Shown: piece after piece, positions 17,370-26,028 of the stretch
Numbering within the stretch: the first letter of the stretch is position 1
How the letters are laid out: every line of letters begins with the position of its first letter
Source of the DNA: an uncultured Pseudomonadales bacterium
GTDB lineage: Bacteria; Pseudomonadota; Gammaproteobacteria; Pseudomonadales; Pseudohongiellaceae
DNA length: 64,000 nt
Assembly: GCA_943842505.1 (NCBI GenBank)
Contig: CALTDI010000023.1
Location: 1 to 64,000, forward strand
Reading direction: 5' to 3'
The notes under the pieces: generated by a model
The model's input: the letters and a program-made list of their open reading frames with translations, nothing else
The model's database searches: none
Told to the model about the DNA's origin: nothing
Program-made: the position numbers and the translations under genes

Positions 17370-18017
17370 TTAATCAAAGCCATGCTTTGCCAAAAATTCT
17401 TTATCCACTACTTTATCGTCCGAGCTACTTCCCGTCAGCAGTCGCTCTAGATAGCGTGCTACGAGATCGACCTCCAGGTTAACGCGCTGCCCTGTCTTAT
17501 AGTCGCCAATTATCGTTTCTATCTGCGTGTGCGGAATGACATTGACAGTAAACTTCGATCCGCTTACTTCATTCACCGTAAGGCTTGTACCATCGATACA
17601 GATTGATCCCTTCGCCGCGATATACTTGGCCAGCTCTTCGGGAGCCTCATAGACCAAGCGCACACTGTTGCCATCTGCCGACGACTCCAGCAGCTGACCT
17701 ACCCCGTCCACGTGACCGCTAACGATGTGGCCCCCAAGACGCCCATTCGCCAGCATCGCTTTTTCCAAGTTAACACGACTGCCGGCGTTGAAATCGCCAA
17801 GTGCCGTGCAGCGCATTGACTCGTTCGATACATCTGCACTGAACGAAGCACCGTGCAACTGTACGACGGTGAGACAGCAGCCATTTACAGCGATGCTATC
17901 GCCCAGACCCACATCGCCAAGATCCAGCTTTCCACTATCGATCGTAAGACGCCAGTCTGAACCTAACTGTTGTAAATTGGCTACTGAGCCAATCGCTTCG
18001 ATAATTCCAGTAAACAT
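17370..18017 (-). CDS. ribE: riboflavin synthase alpha subunit
   Basis: A 215-residue riboflavin synthase, which dismutates two lumazine molecules into riboflavin. The start MFTGIIEAIG is diagnostic. Two homologous lumazine-binding barrels follow (about 1-97 and 98-195), with the repeats SIAVNGCCLTV and GSICIDGTSLTVNEV and the joining segment GGHIVSGHVDG. A short C-terminal helix ends the protein. It is 51 bases after ribD and 36 before ribBX on the same strand, consistent with an operon. Confidence 0.95.
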   Translation of the reverse strand: MFTGIIEAIGSVANLQQLGSDWRLTIDSGKLDLGDVGLGDSIAVNGCCLTVVQLHGASFSADVSNESMRCTALGDFNAGSRVNLEKAMLANGRLGGHIVSGHVDGVGQLLESSADGNSVRLVYEAPEELAKYIAAKGSICIDGTSLTVNEVSGSKFTVNVIPHTQIETIIGDYKTGQRVNLEVDLVARYLERLLTGSSSDDKVVDKEFLAKHGFD

Positions 18018-18068
18018 TTTTCTAAATTCGCTATCGTAAAACTACTATGTATTATCTATCAACTTAGA

Positions 18069-19235
18069 TTAGACCGGCTTCAAGGTGACGCGAATATCGC
18101 TGTCGATCTGCCGCAGGTCGGTAATCTCAAAATTTAAACAATCCGAGATAGACTGTATGCCAGTGATGTTGAGCAAAGACCTTGCATCGCTACCTAACAA
18201 CTTCGGCGCAATGTAGAGAATAAGTTCATCGACCAAGCCTGCTTCAATGAATGCCGTACTAAGTGTGGCGCCGGCCTCTACTAGCACCTCGGTGCAGGCA
18301 AAATCGGAGGCCAGCGATTCTAGCATAGAATGTAGATTTACTCTCTTCCCTCTCGCCTCGAACTGCCTGTATTCCACATTTGCTGTAGGGGTTTTGGCCG
18401 AATCCAGCGCCTCGACCCCGAAGATCTTGACCTCACCCGGGGCTTCCAGAATCTTTGCGGTATCCGGGATTCGGAACTGACTATCAAGAATCACTCGCAG
18501 TGGCTGCCGAGAGAGAGCTAGCTGATTGAGAGCTAACTCTTCCGGATCCAGTTTTAATTCTTCCAGGCGAACATTTAGAGATGGATCGTCAGCTAACACT
18601 GTTTCTATACCGGTTAGCACGGCGCTGCTTGCGGCACGCAGACGTTGTACATCGCTGCGCGATTGCGGACCACTTATCCACTTGCTCTCACCATTCGCTA
18701 GAGCTGTGCGACCATCCAGGCTCATTGCCAGCTTGCATCGCACATAAGGGCGACCTTCTTCTCTTCTCTTAAAATAGCCAGGATTGAGACCGCGGGCAGC
18801 CAGGTCAAAATCAATCAACTGAACCACTTCTATACCTGCAGCGAGTAGTTTATCAACGCCTTTTCCTGCGACAGCAGGATTAGGATCTATGCTTGCGATC
18901 ACCACGATGTCGACATCAGCTTCGATCAATGCATCACTGCAGGGACCGGTGCGACCTATGTGCGAACAGGGCTCAAGACTCACAAAAGCAACAGACGACT
19001 TTGCACGTGCTCCAGCCTGCACTAATGCCATTACCTCGGCATGTGCTTCACCGGCTGCAATATGCCAACCTTCACCCACGATTTTTGAATCCGAAACCAG
19101 AACACAACCCACCCTGGGATTTGGCGAGGTGTTGATAGAATTGCCAGCCAAATCTATTGCTCTTTGCATATAGACTGGCCAGTCAAGAATCGCTGGATCC
19201 AGCTCATCGTTGCGAATTTTTTTCATGGCTTTCAT
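18069..19235 (-). CDS. ribD: bifunctional diaminohydroxyphosphoribosylaminopyrimidine deaminase / 5-amino-6-(5-phosphoribosylamino)uracil reductase
   Basis: A 388-residue two-domain enzyme catalysing steps two and three of riboflavin synthesis. The N-terminal deaminase carries the zinc motifs HAEVMAL and EPCSHIGRTGPC. The C-terminal NADPH-dependent reductase begins near residue 160 (RPYVRCKLAMSLDGRTAL) and contains LLEELLLD-like strands near ACTEVLVEAGATLSTAFIEAGL. The first two ATGs are three codons apart (19235 and 19226) and either could be used. It follows nrdR after a 102-base gap in which I see no riboswitch. Confidence 0.95.
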   Translation of the reverse strand: MKAMKKIRNDELDPAILDWPVYMQRAIDLAGNSINTSPNPRVGCVLVSDSKIVGEGWHIAAGEAHAEVMALVQAGARAKSSVAFVSLEPCSHIGRTGPCSDALIEADVDIVVIASIDPNPAVAGKGVDKLLAAGIEVVQLIDFDLAARGLNPGYFKRREEGRPYVRCKLAMSLDGRTALANGESKWISGPQSRSDVQRLRAASSAVLTGIETVLADDPSLNVRLEELKLDPEELALNQLALSRQPLRVILDSQFRIPDTAKILEAPGEVKIFGVEALDSAKTPTANVEYRQFEARGKRVNLHSMLESLASDFACTEVLVEAGATLSTAFIEAGLVDELILYIAPKLLGSDARSLLNITGIQSISDCLNFEITDLRQIDSDIRVTLKPV

Positions 19236-19337
19236 TAGCGATACAGCTCATTGGCAAAGCAATATGTTCTAAGAATAAAGACGGCTACTAGCAGCAGCGC
19301 AGTATTATCGGTTTAGGGAGCGGTTAATATACTGAAC

Positions 19338-19799
19338 TTACTTAGTGTTGTCTTGGGAGAGGCGATCAATTTCCGCACGGAATTCATTAAGATCTTTGAA
19401 GCTACGGTATACCGAGGCGAATCTGACGAAGGCCACTTCATCCAGGTTACGCAGTTCTTTCATCACCTGTTCGCCCACATCACGAGATTGTATTTCACGT
19501 TCTCCGGTAGCGCGCAGGCTTGCCTTTATACGCGTGATAGCTTCCTCGACCTTCTCGATACTAACTGGACGCTTCTCTAACGCCTTCGTTAATCCCGCCA
19601 TCAATTTGTCTTCGTTAAACGGCTCGCGAATACCACCTTGCTTAATAATTCTCGGCATTACCAATTCAGCGGACTCATAAGTGGTAAATCTTTCTTCGCA
19701 GGTGATGCATTCACGCCTACGTCGGACGTGATTGCCCTCGGTAACCAATCGGGAATCTATAACCTTGGTATCAATCGCGCCACAAAAAGGACAATGCAT
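19338..19799 (-). CDS. nrdR: transcriptional repressor NrdR
   Basis: NrdR represses ribonucleotide reductase genes according to nucleotide state. It has the N-terminal zinc ribbon (HCPFC ... [12 protein letters not shown]) and an ATP-cone domain from about residue 48 ([17 protein letters not shown]). The frame opens at 19808 but the family begins MHCPFCG, which places the start at the ATG at 19799 and gives 153 residues. It lies between glyA and ribD, the usual gammaproteobacterial order. Confidence 0.95.
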   Translation of the reverse strand: MHCPFCGAIDTKVIDSRLVTEGNHVRRRRECITCEERFTTYESAELVMPRIIKQGGIREPFNEDKLMAGLTKALEKRPVSIEKVEEAITRIKASLRATGEREIQSRDVGEQVMKELRNLDEVAFVRFASVYRSFKDLNEFRAEIDRLSQDNTK

Positions 19800-19882
19800 A
19801 AAAACCACTCATTCCACTAATATTATAATAATCTACTATTCTATTCGACCGACTCTACTAAGGAGCCGGCTATTACTCGTCG

Positions 19883-21139
19883 CTACCGTTGGTAGACGGG
19901 AAAGCGTGCGCACAGATCAACTACCTTTTGCTTCACCTCGGCAATTACCGCTTCATTCTCTATATCGTCGAGAATATCACACATCCATGCGGTTAGATCG
20001 GCCACCTCTGCCTCGCCGAAGCCTCGCGTGGTGATTGCCGGCGAGCCCAGTCGCAGGCCACTCGTAACGAATGGCGGCTTTGGATCGTTTGGAACGGCGT
20101 TCTTGTTCACGGTGATATTTGCTCTACCCAAAGCGGCATCGGCGTCTTTACCGGTAATATCCTGCTTGACCAGACTGAGAAGGAAGAGATGATCATCGGT
20201 GCCACCGGACACCACATCGAAGCCTCTATCGATAAAACCCTTCGCCATAGTCCTGGCGTTAGCGACTACCTGCTGCTGATACACTTTGAAGTCTTCGCTC
20301 ATCGCCTCTTTAAAGCACACCGCCTTCGCTGCAATCACATGCATCAATGGGCCGCCCTGACTCTCGGGGAATACCGCGAAATTGAGTTTCTTCTCTAGCT
20401 CCGGATTCGCTCTGGCCAGGATGATTCCACCCCGTGGTCCGCGCAAGGTTTTGTGGGTGGTAGATGTAGTGACATCGGCGATGTTGACCGGACTCGGATA
20501 CACGCCGGCCGCAATCAATCCGGAAACGTGAGCCATGTCGACTACGAAGTAGGCGCCGACGCTATCGGCGATATCGCGGAACTTCTGCCAGTCGACAACG
20601 CGCGAGTATGCAGAAAAACCGGCCATGATCATCTTCGGCTTGTGTTCCTGGGCCAACGCATTGACCTGCTCGTAGTCGATCTCACCCGTTTCGCTATTGA
20701 GACCATACTGCACTGCATTATAGATACGACCCGAGAAACTTACGCTGGCACCATGAGTAAGATGGCCTCCGTCTGCCAGACTCATGCCTAGTACGGTTTC
20801 ACCAGGCTTAAGTAGCGCCATATAGACCGCCGCATTTGCCTGCGAACCAGAGTGAGGCTGCACGTTTGCGTAATCCGCCCCGTAAAGTTCCTTCACTCTG
20901 GCGATGGCCAGATTTTCGACTACATCGACATGCTCGCAACCACCGTAGTAACGCTTGCCAGGATAACCCTCGGCATATTTGTTGGTTAATACCGAACCCT
21001 GCGCCTCCATGATCAGAGGACTCGCGTGGTTCTCTGAGGCGATCAGCTCGATGTGTTCTTCCTGGCGAGTTCTCTCAGCTTCTATGGCCGCGCTAATTTC
21101 TGGGTCAAATTCTGAAAGACTGGTATCGCTCTTAAACAT
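19883..21139 (-). CDS. glyA: serine hydroxymethyltransferase
   Basis: A PLP enzyme that interconverts serine and glycine and loads one-carbon units on tetrahydrofolate. The PLP lysine is in [16 protein letters not shown], with other SHMT signatures at [25 protein letters not shown] and PHSGSQAN. The frame opens at a TTG at 21151, but TTTGGAG lies just upstream of the ATG at 21139, so I use that start (418 residues). It is followed by nrdR and then the rib genes. Divergent from ettA across a 280-base region with several hairpins. Confidence 0.96.
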   Translation of the reverse strand: MFKSDTSLSEFDPEISAAIEAERTRQEEHIELIASENHASPLIMEAQGSVLTNKYAEGYPGKRYYGGCEHVDVVENLAIARVKELYGADYANVQPHSGSQANAAVYMALLKPGETVLGMSLADGGHLTHGASVSFSGRIYNAVQYGLNSETGEIDYEQVNALAQEHKPKMIMAGFSAYSRVVDWQKFRDIADSVGAYFVVDMAHVSGLIAAGVYPSPVNIADVTTSTTHKTLRGPRGGIILARANPELEKKLNFAVFPESQGGPLMHVIAAKAVCFKEAMSEDFKVYQQQVVANARTMAKGFIDRGFDVVSGGTDDHLFLLSLVKQDITGKDADAALGRANITVNKNAVPNDPKPPFVTSGLRLGSPAITTRGFGEAEVADLTAWMCDILDDIENEAVIAEVKQKVVDLCARFPVYQR

Positions 21140-21200
21140 CTGCTGCTCCAAAGGCTAAAATAAGGTTACAAGGGTCTCTTGATTCGGTCTGGGTTTGTGT

Positions 21201-21348
21201 CCCGATTGTGTTTGCGACATCGGGATTTTTGAAGGCGCTATTCTACATGATGAGCTTTCGATGGGCATTAATATTCTTGGAATTCTGACGCGCTTTTTGG
21301 GCACATAGTGCCCTGCCCCTGTGCCATAATAGCCCAGCATAGGGGCAG
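21201..21348. promoter_or_regulatory. hairpin-rich divergent region between glyA and ettA
   Basis: Three inverted repeats lie in this 280-base intergenic region. CCCGAT/ATCGGG (21201-21224) is followed by ATTTTT. GGGCAC-ATA-GTGCCC occupies 21299-21313. CTGCCCCT/AGGGGCAG (21313-21320 and 21341-21348) has a 20-base loop. The last two would lie in or near the ettA leader. I see no clear -35/-10 pair, so promoter positions are unassigned. Confidence 0.45.
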
Positions 21349-21420
21349 CACAGTGACAGCCTCGGCAGCGACGGATTCGGCTCCGTAGACAGTAAATACA
21401 TAAATATCAGGACAAGCTCA

Positions 21421-23091
21421 ATGGCACAATTTGTTTACACCATGCACCAGGTCGGCAAGATCGTCCCACCCAAGCGAGAAATCCTAAAAGACATCTCTCT
21501 TTCCTTCTTCCCCGGAGCGAAGATTGGCGTGCTGGGCCTGAATGGTTCCGGTAAATCGACACTGCTGCGCATCATGGCGGGCGTGGACAAGGAGTTTAAC
21601 GGCGAGGCCCGTGCCCAGTCAGACATCAATATTGGCTACCTGCCACAGGAGCCCGAGCTGGATGAGGCTGCCGATGTTCGTGGCAATGTGCAGCAGGGGG
21701 TGAAAGAAATCATCTCTCTAGTGGAAGAATTCAATGCCATAAGCGACAAATTCGCCGAACCCATGAGCGACGATGAGATGACCGCCCTGCTAGAGAAGCA
21801 AGGCGAGCTACAGACCAAGATCGACACCTGCGATGGCTGGGACATAGAGCGAATTCTCGAGCGCGCCGCAGACGCCCTGCGTTTGCCGCCCTGGGAGGCG
21901 GATGTGAGCAAACTATCGGGCGGAGAGCGGCGCCGCGTGGCACTTTGCCGCCTCTTGCTCTCAAAACCCGACATGCTGCTATTAGATGAACCCACCAACC
22001 ATCTCGACGCCGAGAGCGTAGGCTGGCTAGAACGCTTCCTGCAGGACTATAACGGTACCGTAGTGGCTATCACTCACGATCGCTACTTCCTCGATAATGC
22101 GGCAGGCTGGATTCTCGAATTAGACCGTGGTCACGGCATTCCCTATGAGGGCAACTACAGCAACTGGCTTGAGGCAAAGGAGAAACGACTGCAAACCGAG
22201 GCCAAGCAAGAGGCCGCCCACGAGCGCACTATTAAGTCCGAACTGGAATGGGTGCGCGCTAACCCCAAGGGCAGGCAATCCAAGAGCAAGGCGCGTATTG
22301 CGCGCTTCGAGGAGCTTAACTCGCAGGATTTTCAGAAGCGTAACGAGACGTCTGAGCTGTATATACCGCCTGGCAATCGTCTGGGGGACAAGGTCATCGA
22401 AGTACGCAATCTGTGTAAGGGCTTCGATGACAAGAGCCTGATCGAGAATCTTAGCTTCTCGGTGCCCAAGGGAAGCATCGTCGGCATCATCGGCGGCAAC
22501 GGCGCGGGTAAGACGACTTTCTTACGCATGTTAGTAGGCGCAGAACAGCCCGATAGTGGCAGCATCGAATTAGGCGAGACCGTTGATCTGGCCTATGTCG
22601 ATCAGAGCCGTGACGAACTGAATGGCGAGAATACCGTCTGGCAGGAAATATCTGACGAGCAGGAGCAGCTGCAGATCGGCAGGTACGAAATTTCGTCAAG
22701 AGCCTATGCCAGTCGCTTCAACTTCAAGGGCGGCGACCAGCAGAAGTTTGTAAAAGACCTGTCCGGCGGTGAGCGCAATCGACTGCATATGGCCAAGCTG
22801 TTGAAACGCGGCGGCAATGTTCTGCTATTGGACGAACCGACCAACGATTTAGACGTAGAGACACTGCGCGCCCTGGAAGAAGGACTTCTTGCCTACCCTG
22901 GCTGCGTGATCGTCGTCTCCCACGATCGCTGGTTTCTGGATCGCATCTGTACACATATTCTCGCCTTCGAGGGCGACAGCGAAGTGATTTGGCACGAGGG
23001 GAACTACACAGACTACGAAGTGGAACGTAAAAAACGTACGGGCGAGTCCAATGAACCGACACGCGTAAAATACAAGAAACTTAACAGCTAG
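21421..23091 (+). CDS. ettA: energy-dependent translational throttle protein EttA (ABC-F)
   Basis: A 556-residue ABC-F protein with two nucleotide-binding domains and no membrane part. EttA binds the ribosomal E site and gates the first peptide bond according to ATP/ADP ratio. Walker A motifs are GLNGSGKSTLL and GGNGAGKTTFL. Signature motifs LSGGERRRVALC and LSGGERNRLHMA are each followed by Walker B LLLDEPTNHLD and LLLDEPTNDLD. The inter-domain arm (P-site tRNA interaction motif) lies near residues 240-300 (KSELEWVRANPKGRQSKSKARIARFEEL). Length and sequence match EttA rather than Uup. Confidence 0.96.
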   Translation: MAQFVYTMHQVGKIVPPKREILKDISLSFFPGAKIGVLGLNGSGKSTLLRIMAGVDKEFNGEARAQSDINIGYLPQEPELDEAADVRGNVQQGVKEIISLVEEFNAISDKFAEPMSDDEMTALLEKQGELQTKIDTCDGWDIERILERAADALRLPPWEADVSKLSGGERRRVALCRLLLSKPDMLLLDEPTNHLDAESVGWLERFLQDYNGTVVAITHDRYFLDNAAGWILELDRGHGIPYEGNYSNWLEAKEKRLQTEAKQEAAHERTIKSELEWVRANPKGRQSKSKARIARFEELNSQDFQKRNETSELYIPPGNRLGDKVIEVRNLCKGFDDKSLIENLSFSVPKGSIVGIIGGNGAGKTTFLRMLVGAEQPDSGSIELGETVDLAYVDQSRDELNGENTVWQEISDEQEQLQIGRYEISSRAYASRFNFKGGDQQKFVKDLSGGERNRLHMAKLLKRGGNVLLLDEPTNDLDVETLRALEEGLLAYPGCVIVVSHDRWFLDRICTHILAFEGDSEVIWHEGNYTDYEVERKKRTGESNEPTRVKYKKLNS

Positions 23092-23104
23092 CGGCCCGCA
23101 AGAG

Positions 23105-23127
23105 CCCTCGCCGAGAGGAGAGGGTTT
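23105..23127 (+). terminator. weak hairpin after ettA
   Basis: CCCTC at 23105-23109 pairs with GAGGG at 23120-23124 and is followed by TTT, 14 bases after the ettA stop codon. The stem is short, so it is only a candidate terminator. Confidence 0.4.
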
Positions 23128-23164
23128 CAGATGAGTGTTGGAGCTTAGAGTTTACAGTGAGAGT

Positions 23165-23878
23165 TTAGAGACCCAGCTCTTCTTTTAACTTAGCCAGTCG
23201 TGCCTTCGTCTCGCTCTTGCCTAGCGGGCGCGGCAACTTGTCGGCAAGAGGCGTCGCCGCTTTTGCCACTAAGGCCTCCCCGTTTATCACGCGCCTGCAT
23301 AGCAATTCATAGTGGTATTCGAATAACGGCAGGGACTTTGATTCAGGTTCGCTAGCCAGCAGGAACCACCCTGCCGCCTGACCCGCCAGATAGACTGCCT
23401 CGTGACTCCAAGTGAAGTCGCGCTTCGGCGAGGGCGCGGAACAGGCTTCCATATAGGCCTGCCGCGGCGATGGCAGGCCGAAGAGGTCCAGACCCTGTTC
23501 ACAGGCCTTCACCAGAGCAGCGATTGAGGGCAGGTAATCCTGCGATCGAATCACCTGCTTTGCCGCGTGCACAATCTGCAGCGGTGAATAATTCTCCAGG
23601 CTCGCCAACCAATACTTCTTGGCAATTACCTGGCTCTCTTCGCTGTTGAAGGCTTTGTGAAATTGATTGTGATAGGCAAACTCGAATTCTGCGAAGATCT
23701 GATTTATTGCGTCCACACGGTCGAGCTTGACGCCTTCGTTAAAATCGCCAGTGGATTCCGCCACACCCTCAGAGTCCTCAGGGGCGTGTCTACTCTGCCC
23801 AACTTCGGTCAGCGATGCGCTGGAATCTTTCTTTAACTCGTTGCTGGCTTGATCCAACAAGGGATTGATTTTCTGCAT
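23165..23878 (-). CDS. dopE: lambda P-like replicative helicase loader (DopE-type)
   Basis: A 237-residue protein resembling phage lambda replication protein P, which delivers DnaB to origins. The central part (FEFAYHNQFHKAF ... KYWLASLENYSPLQIVHAAKQVIRSQDYLPSIAALVKACEQG) has the family layout of helicase-loader helices. The C-terminus (RRVINGEALVAKA ... LPRPLGKSETKARLAKLKEELGL) parallels the lambda P tail. Its ATG lies inside the dopC coding end, an 89-base overlap in another frame. There are no other phage genes around. From memory, the lambda O/P-derived pair dopC/dopE was described as replacing DciA/DnaC in some gammaproteobacterial orders. Function here is inferred. Confidence 0.75.
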   Translation of the reverse strand: MQKINPLLDQASNELKKDSSASLTEVGQSRHAPEDSEGVAESTGDFNEGVKLDRVDAINQIFAEFEFAYHNQFHKAFNSEESQVIAKKYWLASLENYSPLQIVHAAKQVIRSQDYLPSIAALVKACEQGLDLFGLPSPRQAYMEACSAPSPKRDFTWSHEAVYLAGQAAGWFLLASEPESKSLPLFEYHYELLCRRVINGEALVAKAATPLADKLPRPLGKSETKARLAKLKEELGL

Positions 23879-24950
23879 AACCTATATCCGCGCCTTCACT
23901 CTGTTTCAGCTGTCGCGCCCAATCTTGCTTAATGAACTGAAGAAACACCGTATTCCAAGATGACTTCACCTGCTGGCTATCTTTCCAATACATGACAAAC
24001 TCAGGAATCTTACTTCTCGCATAGTCTTCATCGATTTCTGCAAGCTGCAGAATCTCGAAACAGTCACTGCTGGGCTGCCAATTTGCCAAGATCGCCTTCG
24101 GCGTATCATCGTAGCCAAACGATGCAGAGAACTTAGCCCATTGCCTGCGTATGTGCTCGATGAACTTCGTGTTCCACGCGCCATTGACCATGCCTCGCTC
24201 GCGCCAGTAGAGCACGAACTCGGGTATGGCATCTTCTATAAAACTGCTATTGATGCCGGAAATCTCCAATATACCTACCGCATCCTCGCTGGGCCGCCAT
24301 TGAGCCGACATCTCTGTCGCCAACTCGAAGGCTCCCTTGCGGGTCTGCTCATTGCGCCACTCTTTCAGGACATGCTTGTAGAACGCATTACCCCAGGAAA
24401 AGCGTGCCTGGCCTCGATCCCGCCAGTAGCTCACGAATTCAGGAACCAGAGCATGAACGAATTCATCTGGAATACTGTGCTGCTTGCACTTCTTTATCCA
24501 GTCCAGACTTGGCTGCCAATTCGGCGCGATCAACGAGGCGCTGCCGCTGCTTGGCATAGCTGTCGCTTCGCGCGGCTGCGCTGACTCCTGGCTGGGCACG
24601 CTCTGCAAACGGGTGACCCGGTTATCTTCGGTAGTATCGCCAGGGTCGACCACGGCGTAGAAGCTAGCGCTGGTATCGAGGGATGGATCGACGGCTATCA
24701 GGCCGAGGTTCAACAAGCTGCTCTGCACGCGACGTATGTCTACCGGCGCCCAGAAGGGAAACGCTTCCTGAAGATCGCCCTCATCGAGTGCCGCCCACTG
24801 CAAAGACGGATTCGATGCGCGCTCACGCTTTTCCTTGCTGTGGATTAGCTCGGCCAGAACCTGCAACATAACCGCCTCTTCCAAACCTATGGTCGCGGCT
24901 AGGGTCGGCGAAATAAGCAGTGGTCTCTCTGGCAATAGTGAAGATTTCAT
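23790..24950 (-). CDS. dopC: DnaT-like/lambda O-derived replication protein with three DnaT domains (DopC-type)
   Basis: A 386-residue protein. Residues 1-100 look like a winged-helix replication-initiator-like domain (LISPTLAATIGLEEAVMLQVLAEL ... FWAPVDIRRVQSSLLNLGLI). After a linker come three copies of a DnaT-type single-strand-DNA-binding module at about residues 144-199, 217-271 and 290-345. Each has W-x-P-S at the start, (I/V)PEFV-x-YW in the middle, and SWN or AWN-x-x-F before a terminal W. It is followed by an overlapping lambda P-like gene, matching the published dopC-dopE pair as I recall it. It probably assists DnaB loading; that is inference. Confidence 0.75.
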   Translation of the reverse strand: MKSSLLPERPLLISPTLAATIGLEEAVMLQVLAELIHSKEKRERASNPSLQWAALDEGDLQEAFPFWAPVDIRRVQSSLLNLGLIAVDPSLDTSASFYAVVDPGDTTEDNRVTRLQSVPSQESAQPREATAMPSSGSASLIAPNWQPSLDWIKKCKQHSIPDEFVHALVPEFVSYWRDRGQARFSWGNAFYKHVLKEWRNEQTRKGAFELATEMSAQWRPSEDAVGILEISGINSSFIEDAIPEFVLYWRERGMVNGAWNTKFIEHIRRQWAKFSASFGYDDTPKAILANWQPSSDCFEILQLAEIDEDYARSKIPEFVMYWKDSQQVKSSWNTVFLQFIKQDWARQLKQSEGADIGYAENQSLVGSSQQRVKERFQRIADRSWAE

Positions 24951-25128
24951 TTAGGGTAGAATCGATAGTGGTGCCAGGCACCAGACGAAAAGCTATTAGG
25001 GCTATCCGTCCAAAATAGAATTGGAATAACTGCCTAGATGCTAACACAGGATGTTTTGCTAACACACCGAACAGTGTGCACAGAATCAATTTTCGCCATG
25101 GGGATTCTTAACTGATAATCTATACACA

Positions 25129-26028
25129 ATGTATCAACAGCTTATTGACGAGTTTATCCAGCGGGAGCATCTCCCCCAGACCTATGCCGCTGACGCGCGG
25201 CAATATTTCTTGCCGCTTCTACAGGGAATTGAGCAAAAAATCGACAGCGCGATTCAAGAGAAAGAACGACGCCCCTTCATTGTCGGCATCAACGGCGCGC
25301 AGGGAACAGGCAAATCCACACTCGCCGAACTACTGAGTTCCCTGCTACGACAGAAAAACTATTCCGTGGCCAAGCTATCAATCGATGACTTCTATTACTC
25401 CAAGGCGAAGCGTCGGCAGCTGGCAGACACTATCCACCCGCTGCTACGCTCTCGCGGTGTACCCGGCACGCACGATGTAGGCCTTGCCCTACAAGTATTG
25501 CAGCAACTCGCCGCGGCAGAGGAGGCGGATGAAGTCAGGCTCCCCCGATTCGATAAAGCTATCGACGACTGCCTGCCCGATGAAGCCTGCGAACAAATTC
25601 AGGGCGCTATCGATGTCGTCATTCTTGAAGGCTGGTTTGTTGGCGTCAGGCCCCAAGAAGAAGCTGCGCTTGCACAGCCGATTAATGCGCTGGAGGCGGA
25701 TGAGGACAGCGACGGTCGCTGGCGTGCATACGTGAACAGTCAGTTAGCCGCCGACTATCAGGCGCTCTTCGCACAGCTGGACACGCTAATCATGTTGCAG
25801 GCACCGGGGTTCGAACAGGTTCTTCAGTGGCGCTCTCTGCAGGAAGAGAAGCTGCGCTCCCGGGCCGATGCAGATGCCGTTGGTCTCATGGACCAGCAGT
25901 CCATCGAACGCTTCATACAACACTTCGAACGCCTAAGCCGGCACTGTCTGGCCACCCTGCCCCAGAGCGCTGATCACCTGTTCTTACTCGATGCGCAGCA
26001 CCGCATCCACGCCTCATCTACTAGGTAG
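25129..26028 (+). CDS. D-glycerate 3-kinase (plant-type P-loop family)
   Basis: A 299-residue P-loop kinase of the GLYK/YggC-like family, predicted to phosphorylate D-glycerate to 3-phosphoglycerate. Walker A is VGINGAQGTGKSTL near residue 52. The strand SIDDFYYSKAKRRQLA and the segment RGVPGTHDV are hallmarks of this family. The Walker B-like stretch VVILEGWFVGV lies near 163. The length fits. It is divergent from dopC, with a 178-base region between. The stop codon lies within the end of the converging permease gene, an eight-base overlap. Confidence 0.85.
   Translation: MYQQLIDEFIQREHLPQTYAADARQYFLPLLQGIEQKIDSAIQEKERRPFIVGINGAQGTGKSTLAELLSSLLRQKNYSVAKLSIDDFYYSKAKRRQLADTIHPLLRSRGVPGTHDVGLALQVLQQLAAAEEADEVRLPRFDKAIDDCLPDEACEQIQGAIDVVILEGWFVGVRPQEEAALAQPINALEADEDSDGRWRAYVNSQLAADYQALFAQLDTLIMLQAPGFEQVLQWRSLQEEKLRSRADADAVGLMDQQSIERFIQHFERLSRHCLATLPQSADHLFLLDAQHRIHASSTR

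Noticed and set aside
19236..19337. FMN riboswitch before ribD
   Set aside because: The characteristic conserved RFN segments are not visible in this or the other short rib gaps.
23165..24950. Prophage remnant around the lambda O/P-like genes
   Set aside because: No integrase, structural, lysis or repressor genes and no attachment-site duplication are visible; the pair sits among housekeeping genes.
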